Source of the DNA: Streptomyces sp. Ru72
GTDB lineage: Bacteria; Actinomycetota; Actinomycetes; Streptomycetales; Streptomycetaceae
Assembly: GCF_002920635.1 (NCBI RefSeq)
Contig: NZ_PQSR01000051.1
Location: 1 to 53,219 of the forward strand
DNA: 53,219 nucleotides
Direction of reading: 5' to 3'
Both the position numbers and the translations under genes were made by a program. Positions 35,365-43,754 of the stretch are shown here, piece after piece (within the stretch, counting starts at the first letter, position 1; each line of letters begins with the position of its first letter). Under the pieces are notes generated by a model. The model searched no databases and was not told the origin of the DNA. It saw only the letters and a program-made list of their open reading frames with translations.

Positions 35365-36108
35365 ATGACCGAGCAGTCCGCAACGACTCGTCCGCGACAT
35401 CGGCTTCTCGTGGTTGAGGACGAGCCCAGCATCCGCACCCTGCTGGAGGCGACGCTCCGCCTGACCGGATACGAGGTGAGCAGCACCGACACCGGACAGT
35501 CCGCCCTCGTCGAGGTCGAACGCCTGCGACCGCACCTGGTGCTGCTCGACGTGATGCTGCCCGACCTGGACGGCTTCGAGGTGACCCGCAGGCTGCGGGC
35601 GGCGGGTGACGAATGTCCGATCCTGTTCCTGACCGCCCGCACCGGCACCGACGAGCGCATCCAGGGCCTGAGCGTCGGCGGGGACGACTACGTCTCCAAA
35701 CCGTTCAGCATCGAGGAGGTGCTGCTGCGTATCGAGGCCATCCTGCGCCGCACGGCACCGGTGGACGCGGCACTCCCACCACCGAGCGTCCTGCGCTACG
35801 CCGACCTCGAACTCGACGAGGGCGCTCACGAGGTGCGTCGCGCGGGACAGTACATCGCCCTGTCCCCGACCGAGTTCAAGCTCCTGGCCTACCTCCTGTC
35901 CAACGCCGGCCAGGTGGTGAGCAAGGTCCAGATCCTCGACCAGGTCTGGAGCTACGACTTCGCCGGTGACGCCAGGATCATCGAGACGTACGTCCGCTAC
36001 CTGCGCAGGAAGATCGACTGCTTCGAGCCGCCGCTCATCCAGACCGTGCGCGGCGTCGGCTACTGCCTGCGGCTGCCCCGCGACCACGAGGGGACGCCGG
36101 AGCAGTGA
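35365..36108 (+). CDS. OmpR-family response regulator (second system)
   Basis: 247 residues. Receiver: LLVVEDEPSIRTLLEATLRL, Asp62 in LVLLDVMLPDLDG and Lys in YVSKPF. DNA-binding winged helix: LSPTEFKLLAYLLSNAGQVV and RKIDCFEPPLIQTVRGVGY. It is very similar to the regulator at 28417 over its whole length. It overlaps its kinase by four bases. It lies 51 bases after the GT39 gene, so it may be co-transcribed with it. Confidence 0.93.
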   Translation: MTEQSATTRPRHRLLVVEDEPSIRTLLEATLRLTGYEVSSTDTGQSALVEVERLRPHLVLLDVMLPDLDGFEVTRRLRAAGDECPILFLTARTGTDERIQGLSVGGDDYVSKPFSIEEVLLRIEAILRRTAPVDAALPPPSVLRYADLELDEGAHEVRRAGQYIALSPTEFKLLAYLLSNAGQVVSKVQILDQVWSYDFAGDARIIETYVRYLRRKIDCFEPPLIQTVRGVGYCLRLPRDHEGTPEQ

Positions 36109-37643
36109 TTCCTCGGCTGCCCCGGCCGCCCGGCTCACTGCGACAACGACTGATCCTCGGCGTCACTGTCCTTGCCACGGCGGCGGTCCTGATCTCCCAG
36201 GCCATCGGCTACGTGGTGCTCCGCTCCTGGCTGCTCGATCGCGTCGACGAGCAGCTGGTGGAGTTCCACCCCCCGACCCCGGCCTTCTACGACGCCCTCC
36301 GTGGCGCCTTCCCCGCGCCGGCCGAGCGCCCGGACGTACTGCCGTCGGATTTCCACGTCTACTTCTACGACTCCTCCGGGCATCGCCTGAACAACTCCCT
36401 CGGCTCCGAGGCGAAGCCGGGGCCTCGGCTGGCCGATCAGGCGCAGGACCTCGGCCTGAGGGACGGGTACCCGGAAACCGTGTCCGCCACCAGCGGTGAC
36501 GGCCACTGGCGGGTGTTGCTCAATCCCGGCCCGGACGGCATGAGTGCGGTGGTCACCCTGCCGCTCGACACCGTCGACGGCGCCACCTCGAAGCTCCTGT
36601 GGCTGAACGCCGTGCTGCTCGCCGTCACGATCGCCGGCCTGCTCGCCCTGGGCCGGTGGGTGGTCAGGCTGGGACTGCTGCCACTGACCAGGACGGAGCG
36701 AACTGCCCAGGACATCACCGCGGGCCGGCTCGACCTGCGGCTGCCGGACACCGACCCGCGCACCGAGATCGGACGGCTCGGCCGGGTGTTGAACTCCATG
36801 CTCGACAGACTGCAGACCGCCCTGCTGGCCCGCGAGGCCTCCGAGGCACGGCTGCGCCGGTTTGTCGCGGACGCCGGGCACGAACTGCGCACTCCGCTCA
36901 CCGCCATCCAGGGGTACGCCCAGCTCGCGCTGCGTCCGGAACGGCGCCCGGAGCGTGAGCTGCGGGAGGCCAACCGGTTCATCGCGCAGAACGCGGAACG
37001 CATGAGCCTGCTCGTCGACGACCTCCAACTGCTCGCCACCTTGGACCGCGAACCCTCCTACCGGAGGGAACGGGTCGACCTGCTCTCGCTCGCGGCGGAC
37101 GCGGTGAGCGCGGCCTCTGTCCACAGCCACTCCCATCCCGTCGACCTCGGCCCGCTGCCCACTCCGGCAGATCCGGGCGGTACCGAGGAACTCGACGTGG
37201 CCGAGACCGTCGGCGACCCGCGCCGACTGGGCCAGATCCTGGAGAACCTGCTGTCCAACGCCCGCATCCACACCCCGCCGGGCACCCGTGTCCACGTACG
37301 GGTGGGCACGACAGAGACCGGACCCGGAACCGGCGGCACCGACCGGCCGGGACGCACCTCGGCCTCGCCGCCGCTCCCGGAGCGCCTCCCGGTCGGCGTG
37401 ATCGAGGTGGCGGACGAAGGACCGGGCCTCGCCCCCATCGACGCCGAGCACGTCTTCGAGCGCTTCTACCGGGCCGACCCCGCCCGTTCCCGCAGCCACG
37501 GCGGGAGCGGCCTCGGCCTCGCCATCGCCGCGGCCATCGCCCAGGGCCACGGCGGCCGTCTCGAACTCGATACCGTCCCGGGCGAGGGCTGCACCTTCCG
37601 GCTGGTCCTCCCCGCAGCCGACTTACAACGGCTAACACAATGA
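36105..37643 (+). CDS. sensor histidine kinase (second system), last residues supplied by an IS
   Basis: 512 residues with the same plan as the first kinase: two membrane segments, a sensor with VLPSDFHVYFYDSSGHRLNN, HAMP, His259 in DAGHELRTPLTAIQGYAQLA, N-box QILENLLSNARIHTP and GSGLGLAIAAAIAQGHGGRL. The GTG start overlaps the regulator stop. The reading frame runs into the 885-bp IS: CGG CTA ACA CAA TGA of its terminal repeat encodes the final RLTQ and stop. The catalytic core is complete (FRLVLPA is present), so only a short native tail is lost and activity is probably kept. Confidence 0.9.
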   Translation: MIPRLPRPPGSLRQRLILGVTVLATAAVLISQAIGYVVLRSWLLDRVDEQLVEFHPPTPAFYDALRGAFPAPAERPDVLPSDFHVYFYDSSGHRLNNSLGSEAKPGPRLADQAQDLGLRDGYPETVSATSGDGHWRVLLNPGPDGMSAVVTLPLDTVDGATSKLLWLNAVLLAVTIAGLLALGRWVVRLGLLPLTRTERTAQDITAGRLDLRLPDTDPRTEIGRLGRVLNSMLDRLQTALLAREASEARLRRFVADAGHELRTPLTAIQGYAQLALRPERRPERELREANRFIAQNAERMSLLVDDLQLLATLDREPSYRRERVDLLSLAADAVSAASVHSHSHPVDLGPLPTPADPGGTEELDVAETVGDPRRLGQILENLLSNARIHTPPGTRVHVRVGTTETGPGTGGTDRPGRTSASPPLPERLPVGVIEVADEGPGLAPIDAEHVFERFYRADPARSRSHGGSGLGLAIAAAIAQGHGGRLELDTVPGEGCTFRLVLPAADLQRLTQ

Positions 37644-38513
37644 GGTGGTCGAGCCGTGGTGTGCGTGTCTGGACGGCGAGTTGAGCGTTGTCCGATGCGT
37701 GGGGGCATCACCGTGGATCGTGTCGGATGAGCTGTGGGAGCGGATCGAGCCGCTGTTGCCGAGGCGGGAGCGCAGGTTCCGGTATCCGGGCCGTAAGCCG
37801 TTGCCGGATCGGCAGGTGCTGTGCGGGATCCTGTACGTGCTGCACACGGACATCCAGTGGGAGTACCTGCCCAAGGAGCTGGGGTTCGGTTCGGGGATGA
37901 CGTGCTGGCGGCGGCTGCGGGACTGGAACGAGGCCGGGGTCTGGCAGCGGTTGCACGAGGTCCTGCTCGCGGAACTGAACGCGGAACGGAAGCTGGACTG
38001 GTCCCGCTGCGTGGTCGATTCCTCGCACGTCAGGGCGTTAAAAGGGGGAGCCGCACGGGCCCGTCGCCGGTCGACCGGGGCCGGGCCGGCTCCAAGCACC
38101 ATTTGATCACTGACGGCCATGGAACCCCGCTGGCGGTCATCCTGACCGGTGGGAACCGCAACGACGTCACCCAGCTCCTGCCTCTGCTGGATGCCGTCCC
38201 GCCCGTCCGTGGCCGCGTCGGCCGGCCACGCCGCAGAGCGGTCACCCTCTACGCGGACCGCGGCTACGACCACGACCGTTACCGCAAGGAGGTCCGCGCC
38301 CGGGGCGTGGTGCCCGCCATCGCACGGCGCGGCACGGAGCACGGCTCCGGCCTGGGCGTCTACCGGTGGGTGGTCGAGCGGACCTTTGCCTGGCTGCACG
38401 GCTTCCGCCGGTTACGTGTGCGCTGGGAGCGACGAGCAGACATCCACGAAGCGTTCCTCAAACTCGCCTGCTGCCTGATCACCCACCGGCAACTCAAGTC
38501 ATTGTGTTAGCCG
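37629..38513 (+). mobile_element. 885-bp IS5-family (IS427-type) insertion sequence, copy A
   Basis: Bounded by 15-base inverted repeats CGGCTAACACAATGA (37629-37643) and its complement (38499-38513). The same 885-bp element lies in reverse at 50638-51522. No target duplication is visible: the left flank is the kinase gene and the right flank is an IS630 fragment, so the site was rearranged after or during insertion. Confidence 0.9.
37645..38510 (+). CDS. IS5-family transposase of copy A, two frames joined by -1 frameshift
   Basis: Frame one starts MVEPWCACLDGELSVVRC and carries HTDIQWEYLPKELGFGSGMT and KLDWSRCVVDSSHVRALKG. Frame two continues with TGPSPVDRGRAGSKHHLITD, LYADRGYDHDRYRKE and YRWVVERTFAWLHGFRRLRV (the DDE core), stopping at 38508-38510. 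The overlap holds TTAAAAGGGGG at 38038-38048, where a tRNA on AAA can slip back one base. The same site exists in copy B, supporting programmed rather than accidental shifting. Confidence 0.85.
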
Positions 38514-38739
38514 TTGTCAGCTTGGGCCGGGACACGGGCCCGGCAGACCGCAGCCCCTCGGTGCCAGCCTCGTGCCAGGCCCGGCGCCAGCGCTGCACCG
38601 AGCGCACACTCACCCGTAAGTCCTTGGCGACCTCGGCGTTGGAGGCACCTGCAGCGAATCGCTCCGCGGCATCCAGCCGGATCCGCTCGCGAAACGCCTG
38701 CCGTTCAGGCGTCAGCCCACCACCCTGCGGATATCTCAC
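38514..38739 (-). pseudogene. IS630-family transposase, N-terminal fragment
   Basis: The start MRYPQGGGLTPERQAFRERI and the helix-turn-helix AEVAKDLRVSVRSVQRWRRA are typical of streptomycete IS630 transposases. The fragment ends where IS copy A begins, after about 75 residues; no DDE domain follows on the other side. On its upstream side it abuts the truncated toxin gene. Confidence 0.8.
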
Positions 38740-38799
38740 ACAACAGGCATACCGCGACGATCACACATCGTCAGCCCTCAACGACATCACGCCAACAAG

Positions 38800-39744
38800 G
38801 TCAGTAGCGGTGCAGCCTTCGGTGCCGTCACCGGCGGACTTACCGAGGGGGCCGGGCAATTTCTGGCCTCTCGCTTCGATGAGGGAACCCTGGCCAACTC
38901 CCTCGGCAAGCTGTTGAGCAACTCCGGCGGATGTAATTCCTTCACGGCCACGACGGTCGTTGAGATGGCCAACGGCACCAAGAAGGCGATCAGCGCCGTC
39001 ACCACTGGTCAGACCGTTCTCGCCACCGACCCACTCACCGGTGAGACCAAGCCGGAAAAAGTCACCGCCACCATCGTCACCAAGGGCGACACTGGCTTCA
39101 CCGACCTGACCGTTCATGCGGCCCGCGGTGACAGCAAGATCACCTCGACTCAGCACCACCCGTACTGGGATATAACACGCCATCGCTGGGCGAACGCGAG
39201 CGACCTCCATATCGGCGACCACCTACGTGGCACGCACGGCGGCACCGTGACGGTGGCCACGGTCCGCAACTACACCACCCACCTCCCGACGTACAACCTC
39301 ACGGTCAACGAACTCCACACGTACTATGTACTCGCAGGTGCTACGCCGGTCCTGGTGCACAACTGTCCGGCGGCAGCTGTTCAGCCTGGCTCGTCAGCGC
39401 GGATCAACTTGGCCAGCGCGGAGCGTACCGAGCACATCCTTGTCGGCGAGCAGAGGGTCGACGGGTCATGGAGCGGCGGCCACATGTGGCCGGGCAATCG
39501 CGGCAAAACGGTGTTCCCGGAGTCCTGGTCAGCCGACGACATAATGGAGCATATCTCTGATGTGGCGACCGATCCGAATGCCCGCTGGGAAGGCGGCGGT
39601 CCGCGCGGATCCTTGTACACGAGGAGGGGCGATCCTGCACGGTTCAGGGTCTTCGGTGAACGTGACGGTGTGTGCATTCGCGCCGTTGTTGAACCAGCTG
39701 GTGAGGGTATCATCACCGGCTTCCCTGACCCTGGAGCTTGCTGA
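38800..39744 (+). pseudogene. C-terminal end of a polymorphic toxin: HINT domain plus EndoU-type nuclease
   Basis: The frame is open without a proper start from the IS630 junction: AAFGAVTGGLTEGAGQFLAS is a pre-toxin linker. Then comes a pretoxin HINT domain beginning at Cys (CNSFTATTVVEMANGTKKAI), with TSTQHHPYWDITRHRW and ending TPVLVHNC, expected to cut itself and free the toxin. The last 120 residues are EndoU-like: RTEHILVGEQ, GGHMWPGNRGKTVFPESWSA, DDIMEHISDVATDP and GVCIRAVVEP. EndoU toxins are RNases. The delivery part of the protein is lost. The stop overlaps the next start (TGATG). Confidence 0.85.
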
Positions 39745-39998
39745 TGGTGAATGAAGAACTCCGCCGATTGGCCGCCATGTTGTCTCAACATGCTCCGGCC
39801 AACTTGGTCGAGGAACTCCTGGTCTACATCGATGCCGACGAGGCCAAGGTGGGCTTGGAGCAGCTATGCGACACCCTGTCGGACGAGGAGGAGCCGTTGT
39901 CGGCGGAGGAGGCTGCTGTCATCCGCCGAGTCGGGAATGCCTTGGGGGTGACGCGTGCCTCGCTCCGGGACATCGACGAACTCGTTGTAGATGGCTGA
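39744..39998 (+). CDS. MafI-like immunity protein
   Basis: 84 residues, acidic and helical (LRRLAAMLSQHAPANLVEEL, AKVGLEQLCDTLSDEEEPLS). It resembles the small MafI-type immunity proteins that neutralise EndoU-type MafB toxins in Neisseria and are found beside polymorphic toxins generally. ATG 39744 overlaps the toxin stop and GGAG lies about seven bases upstream. Translational coupling to the toxin end supports the pairing. The family call rests on pattern and position. Confidence 0.75.
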   Translation: MVNEELRRLAAMLSQHAPANLVEELLVYIDADEAKVGLEQLCDTLSDEEEPLSAEEAAVIRRVGNALGVTRASLRDIDELVVDG

Positions 39999-40175
39999 GC
40001 ATCAGTCGCCTGGCTTTATCGGTGAGTCCTGACACCGGTTGTCGATCGGAGGCGACACCGCCCGGTATTGGCGGAAAGTGATATCGCCGATTTTTGATAC
40101 CGGGTCTGCTGCACGATCGGGTGACATCTGAACTCGCTTGCCCTGTGGGGCGGGTGGAACTCCCACGCCGGTGAC

Positions 40176-40490
40176 ATGGACTGTGAACAACGGCAGGCGC
40201 GGCTCGAGGGCCTCGGACGGGTCGAACTCAGCGGCGAGGAGATCATCGCCTTCGAGACGAAGGTGGCCATGGCCAAGGCGATGGTCCGCAAGGCCATCGC
40301 TGACCGGATCCCGTTCGCCGGGGTGACGGCGGACGCGGCGTTCGATCCCCGCACGTGCGTCACCTACTGGTCGGTGCCGCTGCAGTCTCCCGGGCAGCTG
40401 TGCGCGCCGCTGAGCGTGGCGCGGCTCGTCGCGGCTGGACAGCATGCGTTGGCCGAACTCGGCGATGAGGAGGCGCCAGATGAGACGTGA
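40176..40490 (+). pseudogene. chimeric hypothetical ORF with an IS701-like segment
   Basis: 104 residues. The middle (AMVRKAIADRIPFAGVTADA) resembles the DDE region of IS701-type transposases (normally followed by AYG). After it the sequence turns into an unrelated tail (TYWSVPLQSPGQLCAPLSVA, LVAAGQHALAELGDEEAPDE). It looks like a join of two fragments. No ribosome site stands out before ATG 40176. The tail may be the end of a separate small gene. Confidence 0.4.
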
Positions 40491-40566
40491 GGACCGTCTG
40501 GCGACTGTGTACCTCGTGCTCCTGGCCACGCTCGCATCTGCACTCGCGTGGGGGATCGCCCGCTGA
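40480..40566 (+). CDS. possible 28-residue single-pass membrane peptide
   Basis: MRREDRLATVYLVLLATLAS then ALAWGIAR: a charged start and one hydrophobic segment. ATG 40480 overlaps the end of the preceding frame and GATGAGGAGG (40464-40473) serves as a ribosome site seven bases upstream. No family is known to me. It is plausible only on the strength of the ribosome site and overlap. Confidence 0.4.
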   Translation: MRREDRLATVYLVLLATLASALAWGIAR

Positions 40567-40890
40567 ACCCGCCCCGAGCGCAGGGGACCCCATGGCGACC
40601 GGAGGACAGGGTCGCCTCCACGAACTGCCGCCTCGCGAGTCTCCGCACGAACCGGTGAGGCGGGGCTGCCCGTCCCGTCGTAGGACCGTCAGCCTGCGGC
40701 GGGGACGGGTCTCCCGCCCCCGCCCCGCATCCGGACGACGGGACGCTCGGATGTGAGGGATCGACGGCGCGTCGGCTGACGCGCTAGGAGGCGCGTGCCG
40801 GGGAGGCAAAGGCGGGCAGTGCGCAGCAGCGCGAGGCAGTCGCGTCGTGCTTAGCAGGCCAGTGGCGGTGCGTCACAAGCGCCGTGCCCA
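40567..40890. other. intergenic region, nothing identified
   Basis: About 320 GC-rich bases without a supported gene on either strand. Confidence 0.4.
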
Positions 40891-40920
40891 GTGACTACAT
40901 CCAAGAAGGGACTTCTTTTC

Positions 40921-41609
40921 GTGGATCGGTATTTATCCCGTCGGGAACGGCTGCTGACATCGTCCAGGCCCTTGCCGGACTTCGATGTCGTGGCTGCGAG
41001 TGGGCCCTGGCTCCACTGCGCTGACGGCCGCCGGATTTTCGACGGTTCGAGCGGACTCTTCTGCGTGAATGTTGGCCAAGGCAGCCGCAAGGTCTTCTCC
41101 CGCATAGAGCAGCAGTTCCCCCGTTCGTCGTTCGGCGGCGCCGCCGTCGTGCGCCCCCCACACCCAGCTGGAGCTGATGGACCGTCTCTGCCGCGCCGTG
41201 GGACGTCCGGATGACTCCGTCGCGCTGGTCACGTGCGGGACGCTCGGCGTGGAGGTCGCCGTCGGGTTGGCCCGCAACATCGCGCGCGTCCGCAGCGGAA
41301 AACGGCGCGGGGACATCCTGACGTCCACCTTGAGCTATCACGGGATGAGCGCGCTTACCCTCGCACTCGCCGGCAACCACGCCCGGCGCCCGCGCCCGGA
41401 GGATGCGCTCGGCCTCGGCCCGGCGTTCCCGGCGCCCTACCCGCCAGTCCACGACCACGCCGAGCGAGCGTGCGATGCCTCCTGTGCCGAGGAGATGGCG
41501 AAGGCGATCGACAGCAGGGGAGCGGACAACGTCGCCGCCGTCCTGCTGGAACCCGTCAACGGCACCACCGGCGGCGCCTACGTGCCGCCCGACGGATACC
41601 TCACGCGAT
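40921..41609 (+). pseudogene. class III (PLP-dependent) aminotransferase, frameshifted and truncated
   Basis: GTG 40921 (GAAGGGA nine bases upstream) starts a typical class III N-terminus: GPWLHCADGRRIFDGSSGLF and VNVGQG. The frame breaks at a run of six C (41154-41159) and resumes in the next frame: TQLELMDRLCRAVGRPDDSV, SYHGMSALTLALAGN and VAAVLLEPVNGTTGGAYVPP. The sequence stops at PDGYLTR, before the region that would carry the PLP lysine. The C-terminal half is gone, so it is not functional. Confidence 0.8.
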
Positions 41610-41907
41610 AATGCTCGAGGCGGGCGTCCCTGCGAGTGAAGCGGGTGGCGGCGCGGTGCCAGCTCTGGATCTGCGCGGCGGAGATCGTCATCGCGCTCTG
41701 CCGGAGCTTTGAGGTGCACCGCGAACCGGTGGGCAAGCGCATCAAGGCAACAGTCGATCTCGCCGATGACCCCGTCGGAGACGTGGCCGACCGCGCGCTG
41801 TGACCAGGTGGTGCAGCTGAGGGCGTCGTCGGATAGGGGATCTGGGACGGCCGGCTGACTCGAACGCCGCAGATCGATACGTTTCGCCAGTGGACCATGA
41901 CGCAGGC
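41610..41907. other. junction region, unidentified fragment
   Basis: About 300 bases between the aminotransferase break and the endonuclease fragment. A reverse-strand frame reads TTWSQRAVGHVSDGVIGEID and CLDALAHRFAVHLKAPAERD, which looks protein-like but has no start and no family I recognise. It may be a transposase scrap. Confidence 0.35.
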
Positions 41908-42140
41908 ATGCCGTACGACGACATGACGGACACTGAGTTCGACGAGTTCTGCTTCGATGACACGTGAGCTGGGGTTCGTGAACGTCGACTGGCGCAAGGG
42001 GACCGGGCTGAACGCGAGTCCGGCCGACGGCGGGCGAGACACCGTCGCGGACCGCCAGGTCGAGGAGTTCGACGGATCCGTCCACCTCAAGCGGTGGTTC
42101 GTCGACTGCAAGCACTACGTGCTGACCGTGCATCCGGCCG
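41908..42140 (+). pseudogene. Mrr-like restriction endonuclease fragment, frameshifted
   Basis: MTDTEFDEFCFD at 41923 in one frame continues as RELGFVNVDWRKGTGLNASP, ADGGRDTVADRQVEEFDGSV and HLKRWFVDCKHY in another. The catalytic pattern GRD-x(n)-ECK of restriction-endonuclease-like folds appears as GGRD and VDCKHY (Asp for Glu). The indel lies near 41955. After CKHY the sequence no longer fits and a terminator follows. Only the N-terminal part remains. Confidence 0.55.
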
Positions 42141-42152
42141 ACACACTGCATT

Positions 42153-42184
42153 GCCCCCCGTCGCTTCGGCGGCGGGGGCTTTTG
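42153..42184 (+). terminator. hairpin terminator with T-tail
   Basis: GCCCCCCGTCGC and GCGGCGGGGGC form an 11-bp stem with one bulge and one G-U pair around a TTCG loop, followed by TTTT. It probably once ended the fragmented endonuclease transcript. Confidence 0.75.
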
Positions 42185-42350
42185 TGCTGTCTAGGGCGGC
42201 CGCCGAGCGCCCGGTGGGCTCCGCCCGGAGGCGGGTTCCTGCTGCGGCGGCCGCATTGTCACGGTACGCGGAAGGCGACCGCCTTTCGGCCTCAGGCCAC
42301 ACTCGCCGCAGAGGTGCCCCGCGTCCCCGCCGAGGCGGGCGCTTGTGCTG

Positions 42351-42506
42351 TCACCTCGTGGTGCGCCGCCAGAACGAGACTGCGATGACGCCGAGGAACA
42401 CGCTCATGCCGAGGTCGATCCAGTCGCGGTCTTCCGTGAAGCTCATGAATCCGCCGAGGGCGAGGCAGGTGAACAGCAGAGCCAGCAGCAACCAGACGGC
42501 CTTCAT
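42351..42506 (-). CDS. small two-segment membrane protein, unknown
   Basis: 51 residues: AVWLLLALLFTCLALGGFMS and WIDLGMSVFLGVIAVSFWRR form two membrane helices joined by the short polar loop FTEDRD. ATG 42506 is preceded by a GGGGGG run that can act as a ribosome site; the frame is open to 42578. It is 126 bases downstream of the YceI gene on the same strand. No family recognised. Confidence 0.6.
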   Translation of the reverse strand: MKAVWLLLALLFTCLALGGFMSFTEDRDWIDLGMSVFLGVIAVSFWRRTTR

Positions 42507-42632
42507 GGTTCCCCCCAGGGTGTGCACAGTAAGGGCGCCACGGTAGAGCCACGGTGCACCTCCCGTCATCCCGGGCACTCCCCTACTCCCGGAGTCCGGT
42601 CTCGGGACGGCAGATCTGGCACATCTCGATCG

Positions 42633-43247
42633 TCATGGTGTCGTCGTCGAGCGCGAGGAGGACCTCGTCTCGGGAGAGGTATCCCATCTCGCTGCGCCCA
42701 GCTCGGTCACCGCGTACTCGATGCGGACGTCGTCGGCCAGTTTCAGCGCGCCCAGGAACGTGCTGTACGGCTTGATGCCCCAGGTGGACTGGGTGACGGT
42801 CGCCCAGCCGCACACCATGCCGTCCCCATCGCTGCCGCCGTGCACGGTCACGGGGTGGCTCTGGCCCTTGATGGTGAGGTCCCCCGTGATCTCGAAGGAC
42901 TCGGGCGTTCCCGTGATGCTTGTGGAGCGGAAGGCGATGGCCGGGTGCTGTGCGGTGTGTAGCAGGCCCTCGCCCTCCAGCGTCCGCTTGATCTCCGCTT
43001 TGTCGGTGTCGGTGAGGGGTTTGAGTCCTCCCGTCCCCTCCCGGACGGTCAGCGATCCCGTCTCGACCGTGACAGTCACCGACGACTTGCCCGGATCGTC
43101 CGTGACGACCACCGCGTTCCCGGCCCATCGGGTGGCCTCGATCGTGAGGTCGTGCCCCGCCCTCCGGCCAAGCCCGGCGCGGCTGGTCTTGATCAGCAGG
43201 CGGCCCGTCGGCGGTCCGAAACCGTATGTACCATCACTCAACGCCAC
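42633..43247 (-). CDS. YceI-family lipid-binding-like protein
   Basis: 204 residues. The lipocalin-like YceI barrel is seen in GTYGFGPPTGRLLIKTSRAG, GHDLTIEATRWAG, SVTVTVETGSLTVREGTGGL, TAQHPAIAFRSTSITG and GDLTIKGQSHPVTVHG. Family members bind isoprenoid or amide-type lipids. No signal peptide, as in most actinobacterial relatives. The C-terminus after VRIEYAV is atypical (about 25 Ser/Thr/Arg-rich residues). Another frame there reads MGYLSRDEVLLALDDDTMTI, so a frameshift or fusion near 42710-42680 is possible. Confidence 0.85.
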   Translation of the reverse strand: MALSDGTYGFGPPTGRLLIKTSRAGLGRRAGHDLTIEATRWAGNAVVVTDDPGKSSVTVTVETGSLTVREGTGGLKPLTDTDKAEIKRTLEGEGLLHTAQHPAIAFRSTSITGTPESFEITGDLTIKGQSHPVTVHGGSDGDGMVCGWATVTQSTWGIKPYSTFLGALKLADDVRIEYAVTELGAARWDTSPETRSSSRSTTTP

Positions 43248-43754
43248 AAAATTGACTGTACGTGATGAGAGTGGTCCGCGTCCTAAGGTGTGCGTGCAGG
43301 AGGGGCCGCCCGAGTGGAACTCGAGCTGGACCGGTGCGGCTCAGTGGCCGCTGCCGCGCCCTTCGGCCAGGGGGCGTACACCGGTAGGGGCAGGTCTACC
43401 CGCCTGGTCGGCCAGGTGGAAAGGAAGTTGGCTACCGGGTGGTGTCGGTTGGTCGGTCCACTGGGCGTAGCTGGGCTGTTCGGGCAGAGCGATGAGGGAC
43501 AGGTCCAGTCCGTCGCGTTCTTCGCCCGGGCACAGCAGTGACTCGATCACATCATGCGCCACTGACACTTCGGCCCTGTCACTGCGCAGGGACACCGGGC
43601 TTCCCGGAGCAGGCAGCGCGCCGCTGCGGCGGCGTCCGGAGTGGGTCAGGCCACCGGCTGGGAGGCGCCCTTTCCCGCCTGTCCGGGGCCAGATGCAAGA
43701 ATGCGGCCCTCGGGCCGCAGAACACACGCGGCCCACCATAGGGCGCGGATACCG
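43248..43754. other. divergent intergenic region
   Basis: About 500 bases between the leftward YceI gene and the rightward zinc-ribbon gene. A reverse-strand run (VSVAHDVIESLLCPGEERDG, about 43570-43350) looks faintly protein-like but has no ribosome site or known family, so it is not called. Confidence 0.35.
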
